A stretch of 64,000 nt of DNA from Rubrivivax sp. A210. Lineage in GTDB: Bacteria > Pseudomonadota > Gammaproteobacteria > Burkholderiales > Burkholderiaceae_C. The notes below the pieces were generated by a model. That model was not told where the DNA came from, did not search any database, and worked only from the letters and a program-made list of their open reading frames with translations. The stretch is from NCBI RefSeq assembly GCF_904426505.1, contig NZ_CAJGBN010000008.1, positions 1-64,000 of the forward strand, read 5' to 3'. Shown one piece after another: positions 27,711 to 36,107 of this stretch; positions within the stretch are counted from its first letter, which is position 1, and the number at the start of each line of letters is the position of its first letter. The translations under genes and the position numbers were made by a program.

Positions 27711-29138
27711 ATGAACAGCCCCCTGACTTCGCCGCCGCCCAAAGGCGCATCCGGCCCCTCCTTCAGCGAACTGCCGCTCTCGCCCGCGACGCTGGAAAAC
27801 CTGGCCCGCCTGGGCTATGACGCGATGACGCCGATCCAGGCCGCCAGCCTGCCGCTGGCCCTGGCCGGCCACGACCTCATCGCCCAGGCGCGCACCGGCA
27901 GCGGCAAGACGGCGGCCTTTGCGCTGGCGCTGCTGGCCAATCTCAACCCGCGCCGCTTCGCCGTCCAGGCCCTGGTGCTGTGCCCCACGCGCGAGCTGGC
28001 CGAGCAGGTGACCCAGGAGCTGCGCCGCCTGGCGCGTGCCGAGGACCACATCAAGGTGCTCACGCTGTGCGGCGGCGCCACCATGAGGCCGCAGCTGGCC
28101 AGCCTGGAGCACGGTGCCCACATCGTCGTCGGCACGCCCGGGCGGCTGCTGGACCACCTGGAGCGCGGCAGCCTCAAGCTCGATGCGCTGAACACGCTGG
28201 TGCTCGACGAGGCCGACCGCATGCTGGACATGGGCTTCCACGATGACATCGCTGCGGTGGCCAGGCAGTGCCCGGCGCAGCGCCAGACCCTGCTGTTCTC
28301 GGCCACCTATCCCGAAGGCATTGCCAAGCTCAGCGCCGCCTTCCTGCGCCAGCCCAAGGAGGTGAAGCTGGCCGAGCGCCCGGCGGCGACGCAGATCCGC
28401 CAGCGCTTCTACGAGGTGCGCGAGGACGAGCGCCTGCACGCCGTGGGCCTGCTGCTGGCCCATTACCGGCCCGTCAGCACGCTGGCCTTCTGCAACACCA
28501 AGCAGCAGTGCCGCGACCTCGTGGCCGTGCTGCGCGCCCAGGGCTTTGCGGCCGAGGAACTGCACGGCGACCTCGACCAGCGCGAGCGCGACCAGGTGCT
28601 GGTGCGCTTTGCCAACCGCAGCGTCAGCGTGCTGGTGGCCAGCGACATCGCGGCGCGCGGCCTGGACATCGCCCAGCTCGAGGCGGTGGTGAATGTCGAC
28701 ATCTCGCCCGACCCCGCCACCCACACCCACCGCATCGGCCGCACCGGGCGCATGGGTGAAGGCGGCAGTGCCGACGGCTGGGCCTTCAGCCTGGCCAGCC
28801 TGGACGAGATGGGCCGCGTCGGCGCCATCGAGCAGGCGCTGGCCTTTGCCAGCGAGTGGCAGCCGCTGGCCAGCCTGGTGCCGGCCGCCGGCGGGCCGCT
28901 GCTGCCGCCCATGCAGACGGTGCAGATCGTCGGCGGTCGCAAGGAAAAGATTCGCCCCGGCGACGTGCTGGGCGCGCTGACCAAGGACATGGGATTCGCC
29001 GGCGCGCAGATCGGCAAGATCAATGTCAACGAGTTCAGCACCTATGTCGCGGTGGCGCGCGAGATCGCGCCGGCGGTGCTGAAGAAGCTGGCCAGCGGCA
29101 AGGTCAAGGGCAAGACGGTGAAGGCGCGGCTGCTGTAG
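27711..29138 (+). CDS. dbpA: ATP-dependent RNA helicase DbpA
   Basis: A 475-aa DEAD-box helicase. Core motifs are the Q motif (YDAMTPIQAASLP), ARTGSGKT, PTRELAEQ, GTPGRLLDH, DEAD (LDEADRMLD), SAT, ARGLDIAQLEAVVN and HRIGRTGRMG. The C-terminal 75 residues (TVQIVGGRKEKIRPGDVLGAL...) form the DbpA RNA-recognition domain, which binds hairpin 92 of 23S rRNA; the family acts in 50S subunit assembly. The GRKEKIRPGD and INVNEFSTYVAVAR signatures separate it from RhlE and SrmB. Confidence 0.95.
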   Translation: MNSPLTSPPPKGASGPSFSELPLSPATLENLARLGYDAMTPIQAASLPLALAGHDLIAQARTGSGKTAAFALALLANLNPRRFAVQALVLCPTRELAEQVTQELRRLARAEDHIKVLTLCGGATMRPQLASLEHGAHIVVGTPGRLLDHLERGSLKLDALNTLVLDEADRMLDMGFHDDIAAVARQCPAQRQTLLFSATYPEGIAKLSAAFLRQPKEVKLAERPAATQIRQRFYEVREDERLHAVGLLLAHYRPVSTLAFCNTKQQCRDLVAVLRAQGFAAEELHGDLDQRERDQVLVRFANRSVSVLVASDIAARGLDIAQLEAVVNVDISPDPATHTHRIGRTGRMGEGGSADGWAFSLASLDEMGRVGAIEQALAFASEWQPLASLVPAAGGPLLPPMQTVQIVGGRKEKIRPGDVLGALTKDMGFAGAQIGKINVNEFSTYVAVAREIAPAVLKKLASGKVKGKTVKARLL

Positions 29139-29151
29139 CGCGGCCGTCAAT

Positions 29152-29184
29152 GAAAAAGGGCGCCCCCGTCGCCGGGAGCGCCCT
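29152..29184 (-). terminator. Rho-independent terminator of the PEP-CTERM gene
   Basis: Read on the minus strand, AGGGCGCTCCC, a six-base loop and GGGGGCGCCCT pair in 10 of 11 positions and are followed by TTTTTCA. It lies 26 bases after the PEP-CTERM stop. On the plus strand it follows dbpA by 14 bases but lacks a T-tract. Confidence 0.75.
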
Positions 29185-29210
29185 GGTGCGCGAGGCCTGT
29201 GGCGGGCCGA

Positions 29211-29879
29211 TCAGGCGCGGCGGCGGCGCGCGGCGCCGAAACCCGCCAACGCGAGGCCGAGGCCGGCCAGCGCGACGGAGGTGGGCTCGGGCACGGCATT
29301 GGCGTTGCGCACGGCCTGGATGGTGTTGGCGCTCACCATGAAGCCATCGTTGAAGAAGGAGATGCCGGCGGCATTGCTGCCCCACTGCTGCAGCCAGCGG
29401 TAGTTGATGCTGCCGTCGGGGTTGGTGGAGTAGTTGCTGGCGGCCAGCACATTGCCGGCGGCGGCCGGTGCGGCGATGACGCGGCCCTGGGCGAGGTAGT
29501 TGTTGTAGGTGATGCGCTCGACATTGTTCTGGCCGTTGTAGCTGCCCAGGTAGTCGAAATCCAGCTGCGCCGCGAGCAGGCCGTCGACCACGAAGAAGAG
29601 CTTGTTCGAGGCGAAGCTCGAATAGAGGTTGGCGATGTACAGCGTGATGTCGGGCGTGTTGGCCATCAGGCTGCTGGCGTTGGTGGGCGCGCCGGTGAAG
29701 CTGCCCGCCGCGCCGGAGCCGGAGTACAGGAAGGGGTCGCCGTTGTTGCCGGCGTAGAAGGTGGTGAGGGCGTGGTTGGCGAGGGTGTAGTCCTCGAACT
29801 TGATGTAGGCCGCCTGGGCTGCCAGGGGTGCTGCGAGACTGAGTGCCAGCACGGCGGCTGAGCTGAAATTCTTGATCAT
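29211..29879 (-). CDS. PEP-CTERM sorting domain protein
   Basis: A 222-aa secreted protein with a Sec signal peptide (MIKNFSSAAVLALSLAAPLA, cut after AQA), a beta-rich body (24-197) poor in charge and rich in Asn/Tyr/Ser, and a complete PEP-CTERM tail. The tail consists of VPEPTSVALAGLGLALAGF followed by GAARRRRA. The tail is recognised and cut by exosortase, usually linked to exopolysaccharide or biofilm export. No exosortase gene is in the window. It has its own sigma-54 promoter and a strong terminator, so it is a single-gene unit. The function of the body is not known. Confidence 0.92.
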   Translation of the reverse strand: MIKNFSSAAVLALSLAAPLAAQAAYIKFEDYTLANHALTTFYAGNNGDPFLYSGSGAAGSFTGAPTNASSLMANTPDITLYIANLYSSFASNKLFFVVDGLLAAQLDFDYLGSYNGQNNVERITYNNYLAQGRVIAAPAAAGNVLAASNYSTNPDGSINYRWLQQWGSNAAGISFFNDGFMVSANTIQAVRNANAVPEPTSVALAGLGLALAGFGAARRRRA

Positions 29880-29941
29880 CGACTGCGCTTTCTAGGTATG
29901 GAGTGATGCTTGCGGCCAGCAGCGCCGCCGCTGGCGGGCGG

Positions 29942-29955
29942 CCACGGCGCCGTGG
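29942..29955. promoter_or_regulatory. 14-bp palindrome in the PEP-CTERM gene leader
   Basis: CCACGGCGCCGTGG is a perfect palindrome just after the predicted sigma-54 transcription start, in the 5' leader. It could be an operator or an mRNA hairpin. The rest of the 303-base gap (29880-30182) holds the sigma-54 site and a CGCAA-N5-TTGCG inverted repeat at 30004-30018. Confidence 0.35.
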
Positions 29956-29968
29956 TGGCCAGCTGCAA

Positions 29969-29984
29969 TGCAAATACCAAGCCA
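29969..29984 (-). promoter_or_regulatory. Sigma-54 (-24/-12) promoter of the PEP-CTERM gene
   Basis: Minus-strand TGGCTTGGTATTTGCA fits the RpoN consensus with TGGC, TTGCA and exact 12-base GG-to-GC spacing. Transcription would start near 29958, leaving a leader of about 80 nt. An inverted repeat CGCAA-N5-TTGCG (30004-30018) lies about 35 bases further upstream. PEP-CTERM genes in other betaproteobacteria are known to be sigma-54-dependent through PrsK/PrsR. Confidence 0.72.
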
Positions 29985-30182
29985 CGTATATAAGCCGTTG
30001 ATTCGCAAGGAATTTGCGGTTTCTGCCGGGCGCGATGTCAAGCTCCCCGACGGGCCTCGCGGTAATAGTTGGCAGCTCGGCATCCGCGGTCCCACGTACA
30101 CGGCGGGTGCCGCCGGACTGCTAACCTCGCGCCCTGCCCAGGCGCACCTGTGGATGCGCCCTCACCTCAGGAGACCGGATCC

Positions 30183-31193
30183 ATGAACAGATTTCCCCAT
30201 TCCCGTACCCGCCGTCTGTGGCTGACGGCCGCGCTGGGCGCACTCACCGCCGCCGCTCAGCCCGCGCTGGCCCAGGAGGCCGCCAAGGACTACCCGAGCA
30301 AGGTCATCACGATGATCGTGCCGTACGCCGCCGGCGGCAGTTCCGACACGCGTGCGCGCCAGCTGGCCGAGAAGATCGGCGGCTACCTCGGCAAGACGGT
30401 GATCGTCGAGAACAAGCCCGGCGCCGGCGGCAACATCGGTACCGAGGCCATCGCCCGCGCCAACCCCGACGGCTACACCATCGGCATCGGCAATTTCGCG
30501 CCGCTGTCGGTGAACAAGGCCTTGTTCCCGAAGATGGGCTACGACGCCATCCGCGACCTCGCGCCCATCATCCTGATCGAGCGCGGCCCGCTGGTGCTGG
30601 TGGTGCCCGAGAAGTCGCCGCTCAAGACGATGAAGGACTTCATCGCCAACGCCAAGGCCAACAGCGGCAAGGTCAGCTACGCCTCGGCCGGATCGGGCGG
30701 CGCCTACCACCTGGCCGGTGAACTGCTGGAGGACACCATCGGCACGAAGATGATCCATGTGCCCTACAAGGGGGGCGGTCCGGCCGTCAACGACCTCATC
30801 GCTGGCACGGTGGACTTCATGTTCGACATGCTGCCGTCGACCACGCCCTACATCAAGTCAGCGCCGGCGCGCATGCGCGCGCTGGCCGTGGCCACCGACA
30901 AGCGCCTGCCCCAGCTGCCCGACGTGCCGACGCTGGCCGAATCCGGCCTGCAGGGCATGGAGATGTCCAACTGGTTCGGCGTCATCGCACCCAAGGGCGT
31001 GCCGGCGCCCATCATTGCCAAGCTCAACGCGGCGCTGAACAAGGCGCTGCAGGATCCCGAGCTGGCCCAGCGCATCACCGGCCCGGGCAACATCATTGGC
31101 GGCGGCACGCCCGAGGCCTTTGCCAGCTTCGTCGCCGCGGAATCGGTGCGCTGGCAGAAGCTGATCAAGGATCGCGGCATCAAGCCGGAGTGA
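30183..31193 (+). CDS. Bug/TctC-family periplasmic substrate-binding protein
   Basis: A 336-aa periplasmic receptor of the tripartite tricarboxylate transporter (Bug) family, with a signal peptide ending near AQPALAQEA. Family blocks are PSKVITMIVPYAAGGSSDTRAR (shown in part), VENKPGAGGNIGTEAIARANPDG, VPYKGGGPAVNDLIAG and WFGVIAPKGVPAPI. Such receptors bind small carboxylates; the ligand cannot be told. Like most Burkholderiales Bug genes it has no TctA/TctB partner beside it. AGGAG lies nine bases before the ATG. It overlaps or nearly overlaps the next gene. Confidence 0.93.
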   Translation: MNRFPHSRTRRLWLTAALGALTAAAQPALAQEAAKDYPSKVITMIVPYAAGGSSDTRARQLAEKIGGYLGKTVIVENKPGAGGNIGTEAIARANPDGYTIGIGNFAPLSVNKALFPKMGYDAIRDLAPIILIERGPLVLVVPEKSPLKTMKDFIANAKANSGKVSYASAGSGGAYHLAGELLEDTIGTKMIHVPYKGGGPAVNDLIAGTVDFMFDMLPSTTPYIKSAPARMRALAVATDKRLPQLPDVPTLAESGLQGMEMSNWFGVIAPKGVPAPIIAKLNAALNKALQDPELAQRITGPGNIIGGGTPEAFASFVAAESVRWQKLIKDRGIKPE

Positions 31194-31198
31194 CCGCC

Positions 31199-31933
31199 AT
31201 GGTGGACGCCGCCATCGTCAGTGCCTTCGCGCCCGCGGGCGTGCTGCGCGCCTCCATCAACCTCGGCAACCCGGTGCTGGCTCACGCTGGCGCCGGCGGC
31301 GTGCCCGGCGGCGTCTCGGTCGACCTGGCGCGCGGCCTGGCCGAGCGCCTGGGTGTGGCGGTCGAGTTCCAGGTCTTCGACACCGCCGCGCGCTCGGTCG
31401 AGGCGGTGACGGGCGGTCAGGCCGACATCGGCTTCTTCGCCATCGACCCCGCTCGCGGCGCCACGCTGGCCTTCACGCCGCCCTATCTGCTGATCGAGGG
31501 CTGCTACCTCGTGCGCGACGACTCGCCGTTGCAAGCCAATGAGGAAGTCGACGCGCCGAGCCGCCGCATCGCGGTGGGCAAGGGCAGTGCCTACGACCTC
31601 TACCTGACGCGCGAAATCCGCCATGCCGAGCTGGTGCGCGCGCCCAGCTCGCAGACGGTGGTCAGCACCTTCGTCGAGCAGGGCCTGGACGTCGCCGCCG
31701 GTGTGCGCCAGCAACTGCTGGCTGACGCGCCCCGCTACGGCGGCCTGCGGCTGCTGCCGGGCCGCTTCATGGTCATCCGCCAGGCCATGGCCTGCCCGCG
31801 CTCGCGCGGGGAGGCGGCGGCGGCCTTCCTGGCCGCCTATGTCGAAGCGGCCAAGGCCGGCGGCGCGGTGGCCGCGGCCCTGGCCCGTCACGGCGTGGCC
31901 GGCGCCGCGGTGGCGCCGCCCGGCGACGGCTGA
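31199..31933 (+). CDS. SBP family 3-like protein without signal peptide
   Basis: A 244-aa protein with the amino-acid-binding SBP-bac-3 fold: GVLRASINLGNPVL (strand 1), GVSVDLARGLAERLGVAVEFQVFD, GQADIGFFAIDPARGATLAFTPPYL and VSTFVEQGLDVAAGVRQQL. It begins directly at the fold with no signal peptide, so as read it would be cytoplasmic. GGAG eight bases before the ATG at 31199 supports this start; GTG at 31190 overlaps the upstream stop and adds only three residues. It may be a cytoplasmic ligand-binding partner of the Bug receptor unit, or a receptor that lost its leader. Confidence 0.75.
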   Translation: MVDAAIVSAFAPAGVLRASINLGNPVLAHAGAGGVPGGVSVDLARGLAERLGVAVEFQVFDTAARSVEAVTGGQADIGFFAIDPARGATLAFTPPYLLIEGCYLVRDDSPLQANEEVDAPSRRIAVGKGSAYDLYLTREIRHAELVRAPSSQTVVSTFVEQGLDVAAGVRQQLLADAPRYGGLRLLPGRFMVIRQAMACPRSRGEAAAAFLAAYVEAAKAGGAVAAALARHGVAGAAVAPPGDG

Positions 31934-31981
31934 GCCGGCTGCCGAAGTCCCGGGGGCCTGCATGGGCTCCTGGGGTTTACC

Positions 31982-32010
31982 TTGATTCTGCTTGATCCGG
32001 TATGTAGAAT
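31982..32010 (+). promoter_or_regulatory. Sigma-70 promoter of the toxin-antitoxin pair
   Basis: -35 TTGATT (31982-31987), 17-base spacer, -10 TAGAAT (32005-32010). It is one of few near-consensus housekeeping promoters in the window and stands out as AT-rich. Confidence 0.65.
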
Positions 32011-32021
32011 TCATGCATACC
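31999..32021. promoter_or_regulatory. Operator-like inverted repeat over the TA promoter
   Basis: GGTATG-N11-CATACC covers the -10 box. It suits binding by the dimeric AbrB-type antitoxin and autorepression of the pair, as known for VapBC and MazEF systems. Confidence 0.6.
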
Positions 32022-32056
32022 GAATCGCCGGCCCCGGCCTGCAGAGAAGGAAACGC

Positions 32057-32320
32057 ATGGAAGCCACCGTAGCCGAACGCGGGCAGATCACCCTGCCCAA
32101 GGCCGTGCGCGACGCGCTGGGCCTGACCAAGGGCACGCAGCTGAAGGTCGAGCTCGACGGCAGCCGCATCATCCTGCGCAAGAACGTCGACGACGCCATC
32201 TCGCGCCTGCGCGGCCGCTTCAAGCTCGACGGCTTTGCCTCCACCGACGAGGCCATGCGCGCCATCCGCGGCCGTGCCCCCGGCGACCCCTACCTGCCGC
32301 CCGAGGACGAAGCGGCTTGA
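32057..32320 (+). CDS. vapB: AbrB/SpoVT-fold antitoxin (VapB/MazE type)
   Basis: An 87-aa protein with the swapped-hairpin AbrB domain at the N-terminus (VAERGQITLPKAVRDALGL, KGTQLKVELDGSRIILRK). The acidic, flexible tail (50-87, ending DPYLPPEDEAA) would wrap the toxin. AGAAGGA precedes the ATG at 32057; the earlier ATG in frame would read through the promoter. Its stop overlaps the toxin start. Confidence 0.88.
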   Translation: MEATVAERGQITLPKAVRDALGLTKGTQLKVELDGSRIILRKNVDDAISRLRGRFKLDGFASTDEAMRAIRGRAPGDPYLPPEDEAA

Positions 32321-32718
32321 TCGCGGTCGATTCCTCGGTGCTCATCGAACTGCTGGGCGACGGTGAACGCACGGCGGCCGCGGCCGATTCGCTGCGCGAC
32401 GCGCTGCACCAGGGGCCGGTGGTCTTGTGCGACGTGGTGCTGGCCGAGGTCTGCACCGCGCTGCAGAACGGCAGCGATGCGCTGCAGTTGCTCGAGGACG
32501 CGGGCCTGGTCTACCTGGCCATCGAATCCAAGGCCGCGCTGCGCGCCGGCGAGATGCAACGCCGCTACCGCCAGCGTGGCGGCCGCCGCGAGCGCACCAT
32601 TCCCGATTTCCTGGTCGGCGCCCATGCCCTGCTGCAGTGCGACGGCCTCGTCACCTTCGACGCCGGTTTCTTCCGCGACTATTTCAAAGGCCTGAAGGTC
32701 ATCGTCCCGCAGGTTTGA
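32317..32718 (+). CDS. vapC: PIN-domain toxin (VapC type)
   Basis: A 133-aa PIN-domain ribonuclease. The acidic site is intact: Asp5 (MIAVDSSVLIE), Glu44 (LAEVCTAL), Asp97 (IPDFLVGA) and Asp115 (TFDAGFF). VapC toxins cut tRNA or rRNA; the target here is unknown. The start is TTG overlapping the antitoxin stop (TTGA), a weak, coupled start that should keep toxin below antitoxin. Confidence 0.9.
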   Translation: MIAVDSSVLIELLGDGERTAAAADSLRDALHQGPVVLCDVVLAEVCTALQNGSDALQLLEDAGLVYLAIESKAALRAGEMQRRYRQRGGRRERTIPDFLVGAHALLQCDGLVTFDAGFFRDYFKGLKVIVPQV

Positions 32719-32769
32719 CGTCAGCCTGCCCTGCCATCCTCCCCCCGTTCACTTCCGGAGCCACCCCCC

Positions 32770-35361
32770 ATGCTGCAAGCCTATCGCCAACATGCCGCCG
32801 AACGCGCCGCGCTCGGCATCCCGCCGCTGCCGCTGACCGCCCAGCAGGTGGCCGCGCTGATCGAGCTGATCAAGTCGCCGCCGGCCGGCGAAGAGGCCTT
32901 CCTGCTGGACCTGCTCACCCACCGCGTGCCCCCGGGCGTGGACGATGCCGCCAAGGTCAAGGCCAGCTTCCTGGCCGCCGTGGCCCACGGTGACGTGAAG
33001 CTGGGCCTGATCGGCAAGGCCAAGGCCACCGAGCTGCTGGGCACCATGGTGGGCGGCTACAACGTACACCCGCTGATCGAGCTGCTCGACGACGCCGAGG
33101 TCGCCGGCGTGGCCGCCGAGGCGCTGAAGAAGACGCTGCTGATGTTCGACTTCTTCAACGACGTGGCCGAGAAGGCCAAGGCCGGCAATGCCCACGCCAA
33201 GGGCGTGATGCAGAGCTGGGCCGATGCCGAGTGGTTCACCAGCCGCCCCGAAGTGCCGCAGACCATCACCGTCACCGTCTTCAAGGTGCCTGGCGAGACC
33301 AACACCGACGACCTGAGCCCGGCGCCCGATGCCTGGAGCCGCCCCGACATCCCGCTGCACTACCTGGCGATGCTGAAGAACACGCGCCCCGGCGCCGCCT
33401 TCAAGCCCGAGGAAGACGGCAAGCGCGGCCCGATGAAGTACATCGACGAGCTCAAGAGCAAGGGCCATCTGGTGGCCTACGTGGGCGACGTGGTGGGCAC
33501 CGGCTCCAGCCGCAAGAGTGCCACCAACAGCGTGATCTGGGCCACCGGCCAGGACATCCCCTTCGTGCCCAACAAGCGCTTCGGCGGCGTCACCCTGGGC
33601 GGCAAGATCGCCCCCATCTTCTTCAACACGCAGGAAGACTCGGGCGCGCTGCCCATCGAAGTGGATGTGAGCAAGCTCGAGATGGGCGACGTCATCGACA
33701 TCCAGCCCTATGCCGGCAAGATCGTCAAGAACGGCGCCGTCGTCACCGAGTTCCAGATCCGCAGCGAGGTGCTGTTCGACGAGGTGCGCGCCGGCGGCCG
33801 CATCAACCTGATCATCGGCCGCAGCCTCACCGCCAAGGCGCGCGAGTTCCTGGGCCTGGCCGCCAGCACCACCTTCCGCCTGCCGCAGGCGCCGGCCGCC
33901 ACCAAGGCCGGCTTCACGCTGGCGCAGAAGATGGTCGGCCGTGCCTGTGGCCTGCCCGAGGGCCAGGGCATGCGCCCGGGCACCTATTGCGAGCCGCGCA
34001 TGACCAGCGTCGGCAGCCAGGACACCACCGGCCCGATGACGCGCGACGAGCTGAAAGACCTGGCCTGCCTGGGCTTCAGCGCCGACCTCGTGATGCAGAG
34101 CTTCTGCCACACCGCGGCCTACCCCAAGCCGGTGGACGTGAAGACCCACCGCGAGTTGCCCGCCTTCATCAGCAACCGCGGCGGCATCGCGCTCAAGCCC
34201 GGTGACGGCGTCATCCACAGCTGGCTCAACCGCATGCTGTTGCCCGACACCGTGGGCACCGGCGGCGACAGCCACACCCGCTTCCCCATCGGCATCAGCT
34301 TCCCGGCCGGTTCGGGCCTGGTGGCCTTCGGCGCTGCCACCGGCGTGATGCCGCTGGACATGCCCGAATCGGTGCTGGTGCGCTTCAAGGGCCAGATGCA
34401 GCCCGGCATCACGCTGCGCGACCTGGTTCATGCCATCCCGCTTTACGCCATCAAGAAGGGCCTCTTGACAGTGGCCAAGGCCGGCAAGATCAACGAGTTC
34501 TCGGGCCGCATCCTCGAGATCGAGGGCCTGCCCGACCTGAAGGTGGAACAGGCTTTCGAGCTGAGCGACGCATCGGCCGAGCGCAGCGCCGCCGGCTGCA
34601 CCGTGCGCCTGAATCAGGCGCCGATCATCGAGTACCTCAACAGCAACATCGTGCTGCTGAAGAACATGATCGCCCAGGGCTATGCCGACAAGCGCAGCCT
34701 CGAGCGCCGCATTGGCAAGATGCAGGAATGGCTGGCTGCGCCTTCGCTGCTCGAGGCCGACAAGGACGCCGAGTACGCCCACGTCATCGAGATCGACCTG
34801 GCCGACATCAAGGAGCCCATCCTGTGCTGCCCCAACGATCCGGACGATGCCAAGTTCCTGAGTGAAGTGGCCGGCACCAAGATCGACGAGGCCTTCATCG
34901 GCAGCTGCATGACCAACATCGGCCACTTCCGTGCGGCCAGCAAGCTGCTCGAAGGCAAGCGCGACATTCCGGTCAAGCTGTGGGTGGCCCCGCCCACCAA
35001 GATGGACGCGGCCGAGCTGACCAAGGAAGGCCATTACGCCAACTTCGGCAGCGCCGGCGCGCGCACCGAGATGCCTGGCTGCAGCCTGTGCATGGGCAAC
35101 CAGGCGCAGGTGAAGGAAGGCGCGACGGTGGTCTCCACCAGCACGCGCAACTTCCCCAACCGCCTGGGCAAGAACACCAACGTCTACCTGGCCTCGGCCG
35201 AGCTTGCGGCCATCGCCAGCAAGCTGGGCCGCCTGCCCACGGTGGCCGAGTACCACGCCGACATGGGCGTCATCAACGCCGACGGCGCCCAGGTCTACCG
35301 CTACATGAACTTCAACCAGATCGAGGAATACGCCGAGGTCGCCAAGGCAGTGACGGCCTGA
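32770..35361 (+). CDS. acnB: Bifunctional aconitate hydratase B
   Basis: An 863-aa AcnB (E. coli protein 865 aa) that interconverts citrate and isocitrate and, in the family, also handles 2-methylisocitrate. The HEAT-like N-terminal domain (1-160) is followed by the swivel domain (about 165-380: [21 protein letters not shown]) and the [4Fe-4S] domains. The cluster ligands are in [13 protein letters not shown] and in [11 protein letters not shown]. The typical motifs [13 protein letters not shown] and [11 protein letters not shown] are present. A perfect terminator follows. It is a single-gene unit after the TA pair. Confidence 0.97.
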   Translation: MLQAYRQHAAERAALGIPPLPLTAQQVAALIELIKSPPAGEEAFLLDLLTHRVPPGVDDAAKVKASFLAAVAHGDVKLGLIGKAKATELLGTMVGGYNVHPLIELLDDAEVAGVAAEALKKTLLMFDFFNDVAEKAKAGNAHAKGVMQSWADAEWFTSRPEVPQTITVTVFKVPGETNTDDLSPAPDAWSRPDIPLHYLAMLKNTRPGAAFKPEEDGKRGPMKYIDELKSKGHLVAYVGDVVGTGSSRKSATNSVIWATGQDIPFVPNKRFGGVTLGGKIAPIFFNTQEDSGALPIEVDVSKLEMGDVIDIQPYAGKIVKNGAVVTEFQIRSEVLFDEVRAGGRINLIIGRSLTAKAREFLGLAASTTFRLPQAPAATKAGFTLAQKMVGRACGLPEGQGMRPGTYCEPRMTSVGSQDTTGPMTRDELKDLACLGFSADLVMQSFCHTAAYPKPVDVKTHRELPAFISNRGGIALKPGDGVIHSWLNRMLLPDTVGTGGDSHTRFPIGISFPAGSGLVAFGAATGVMPLDMPESVLVRFKGQMQPGITLRDLVHAIPLYAIKKGLLTVAKAGKINEFSGRILEIEGLPDLKVEQAFELSDASAERSAAGCTVRLNQAPIIEYLNSNIVLLKNMIAQGYADKRSLERRIGKMQEWLAAPSLLEADKDAEYAHVIEIDLADIKEPILCCPNDPDDAKFLSEVAGTKIDEAFIGSCMTNIGHFRAASKLLEGKRDIPVKLWVAPPTKMDAAELTKEGHYANFGSAGARTEMPGCSLCMGNQAQVKEGATVVSTSTRNFPNRLGKNTNVYLASAELAAIASKLGRLPTVAEYHADMGVINADGAQVYRYMNFNQIEEYAEVAKAVTA

Positions 35362-35389
35362 TCGGCCAAGGGCACGCCGCGCCATGGAA

Positions 35390-35413
35390 AGGCCCGCTTC
35401 GGCGGGCCTTTTT
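35390..35413 (+). terminator. Rho-independent terminator of acnB
   Basis: GGCCCGC, tetraloop TTCG, GCGGGCC, then TTTTT. It starts 28 bases after the acnB stop and is the clearest terminator in the window. Confidence 0.92.
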
Positions 35414-35495
35414 GTCGGGCGTCTGGCAAGACTGCAGGCCTGGGTGTAGGCGCCCCTCGGCCGGCGTGCATCGCCCACCAACCGGAGTGAAGACG

Positions 35496-36080
35496 ATGAG
35501 CTTGACGATCATCCGCGACAAGCTGCTCACGCTCGAGGCCTACGCCAAGGTGCGCAAAGGCAGCCGGCCATCCGCCATCGCGCACCGGCGCCTGCGCAGC
35601 GTGCAACTGGGTGGGCACATGACGCTGCAGTTCGAGGACGAGGCCACGGTGTGCCGCCAGATCCAGGAGATGCTGCACATCGAGAAGATCTTCGACGAGG
35701 CTGGCATCCAGGGCGAGATCGAGGCCTATGCGCCGCTGCTGCCCGACGGCAGCAACTGGAAGGCGACCCTGCTGCTTGAATACCCCGATCCGCACGAGCG
35801 CAGATGCGAGCTGGCACGGTTGATCGGGGTCGAGGACCACCTGTTCGTCGAGGTCGAGGGCCATGCCCGCGTCTACGCCATCGCCGACGAAGACCTGGAC
35901 CGCGAGAACGCCGAGAAGACCTCGGCCGTCCACTTCGTGCGCTTCGAGTTCGGCGCCGCGCAGAAGCAGGCATTGCGCGCCGGCGCGGTGGTGAAGCTGG
36001 GGTGTGACCACAGCCACTACCCCGTGCATGTGCAGATGGGGGCGGAGACGCTCGCGAGCCTGGCTGGCGATCTGCGCTGA
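35496..36080 (+). CDS. DUF3501 family protein
   Basis: A 194-aa cytoplasmic protein of the DUF3501 family. It runs RRLRSVQLGGHMTLQFEDEATVCRQIQEMLHIEKIF at the core (shown in pieces in the literature pattern), then LPDGSNWKATLLLEYPDP and the C-terminal KLGCDHSHYPVHV. In other bacteria the gene often lies next to a rubrerythrin or Fe-S reductase gene; here it stands alone. GGAG lies eight bases before the ATG. No activity is known for the family. Confidence 0.8.
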   Translation: MSLTIIRDKLLTLEAYAKVRKGSRPSAIAHRRLRSVQLGGHMTLQFEDEATVCRQIQEMLHIEKIFDEAGIQGEIEAYAPLLPDGSNWKATLLLEYPDPHERRCELARLIGVEDHLFVEVEGHARVYAIADEDLDRENAEKTSAVHFVRFEFGAAQKQALRAGAVVKLGCDHSHYPVHVQMGAETLASLAGDLR

Positions 36081-36103
36081 GGCGGCGGCGTCGGCGCCGC
36101 CGC
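36081..36103. terminator. GC hairpin between convergent genes
   Basis: GGCGGCG and CGCCGCC pair across a seven-base loop in the 27-base gap between the DUF3501 gene and the Ig-fold gene, which converge. There is no T-tract, so a terminator role is uncertain. Confidence 0.35.
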
Positions 36104-36107
36104 GCGC

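Noticed and set aside
30183..31933. A tripartite tricarboxylate transporter operon
   Set aside because: No TctA or TctB membrane gene follows. Orphan Bug receptors are the rule in Burkholderiales.
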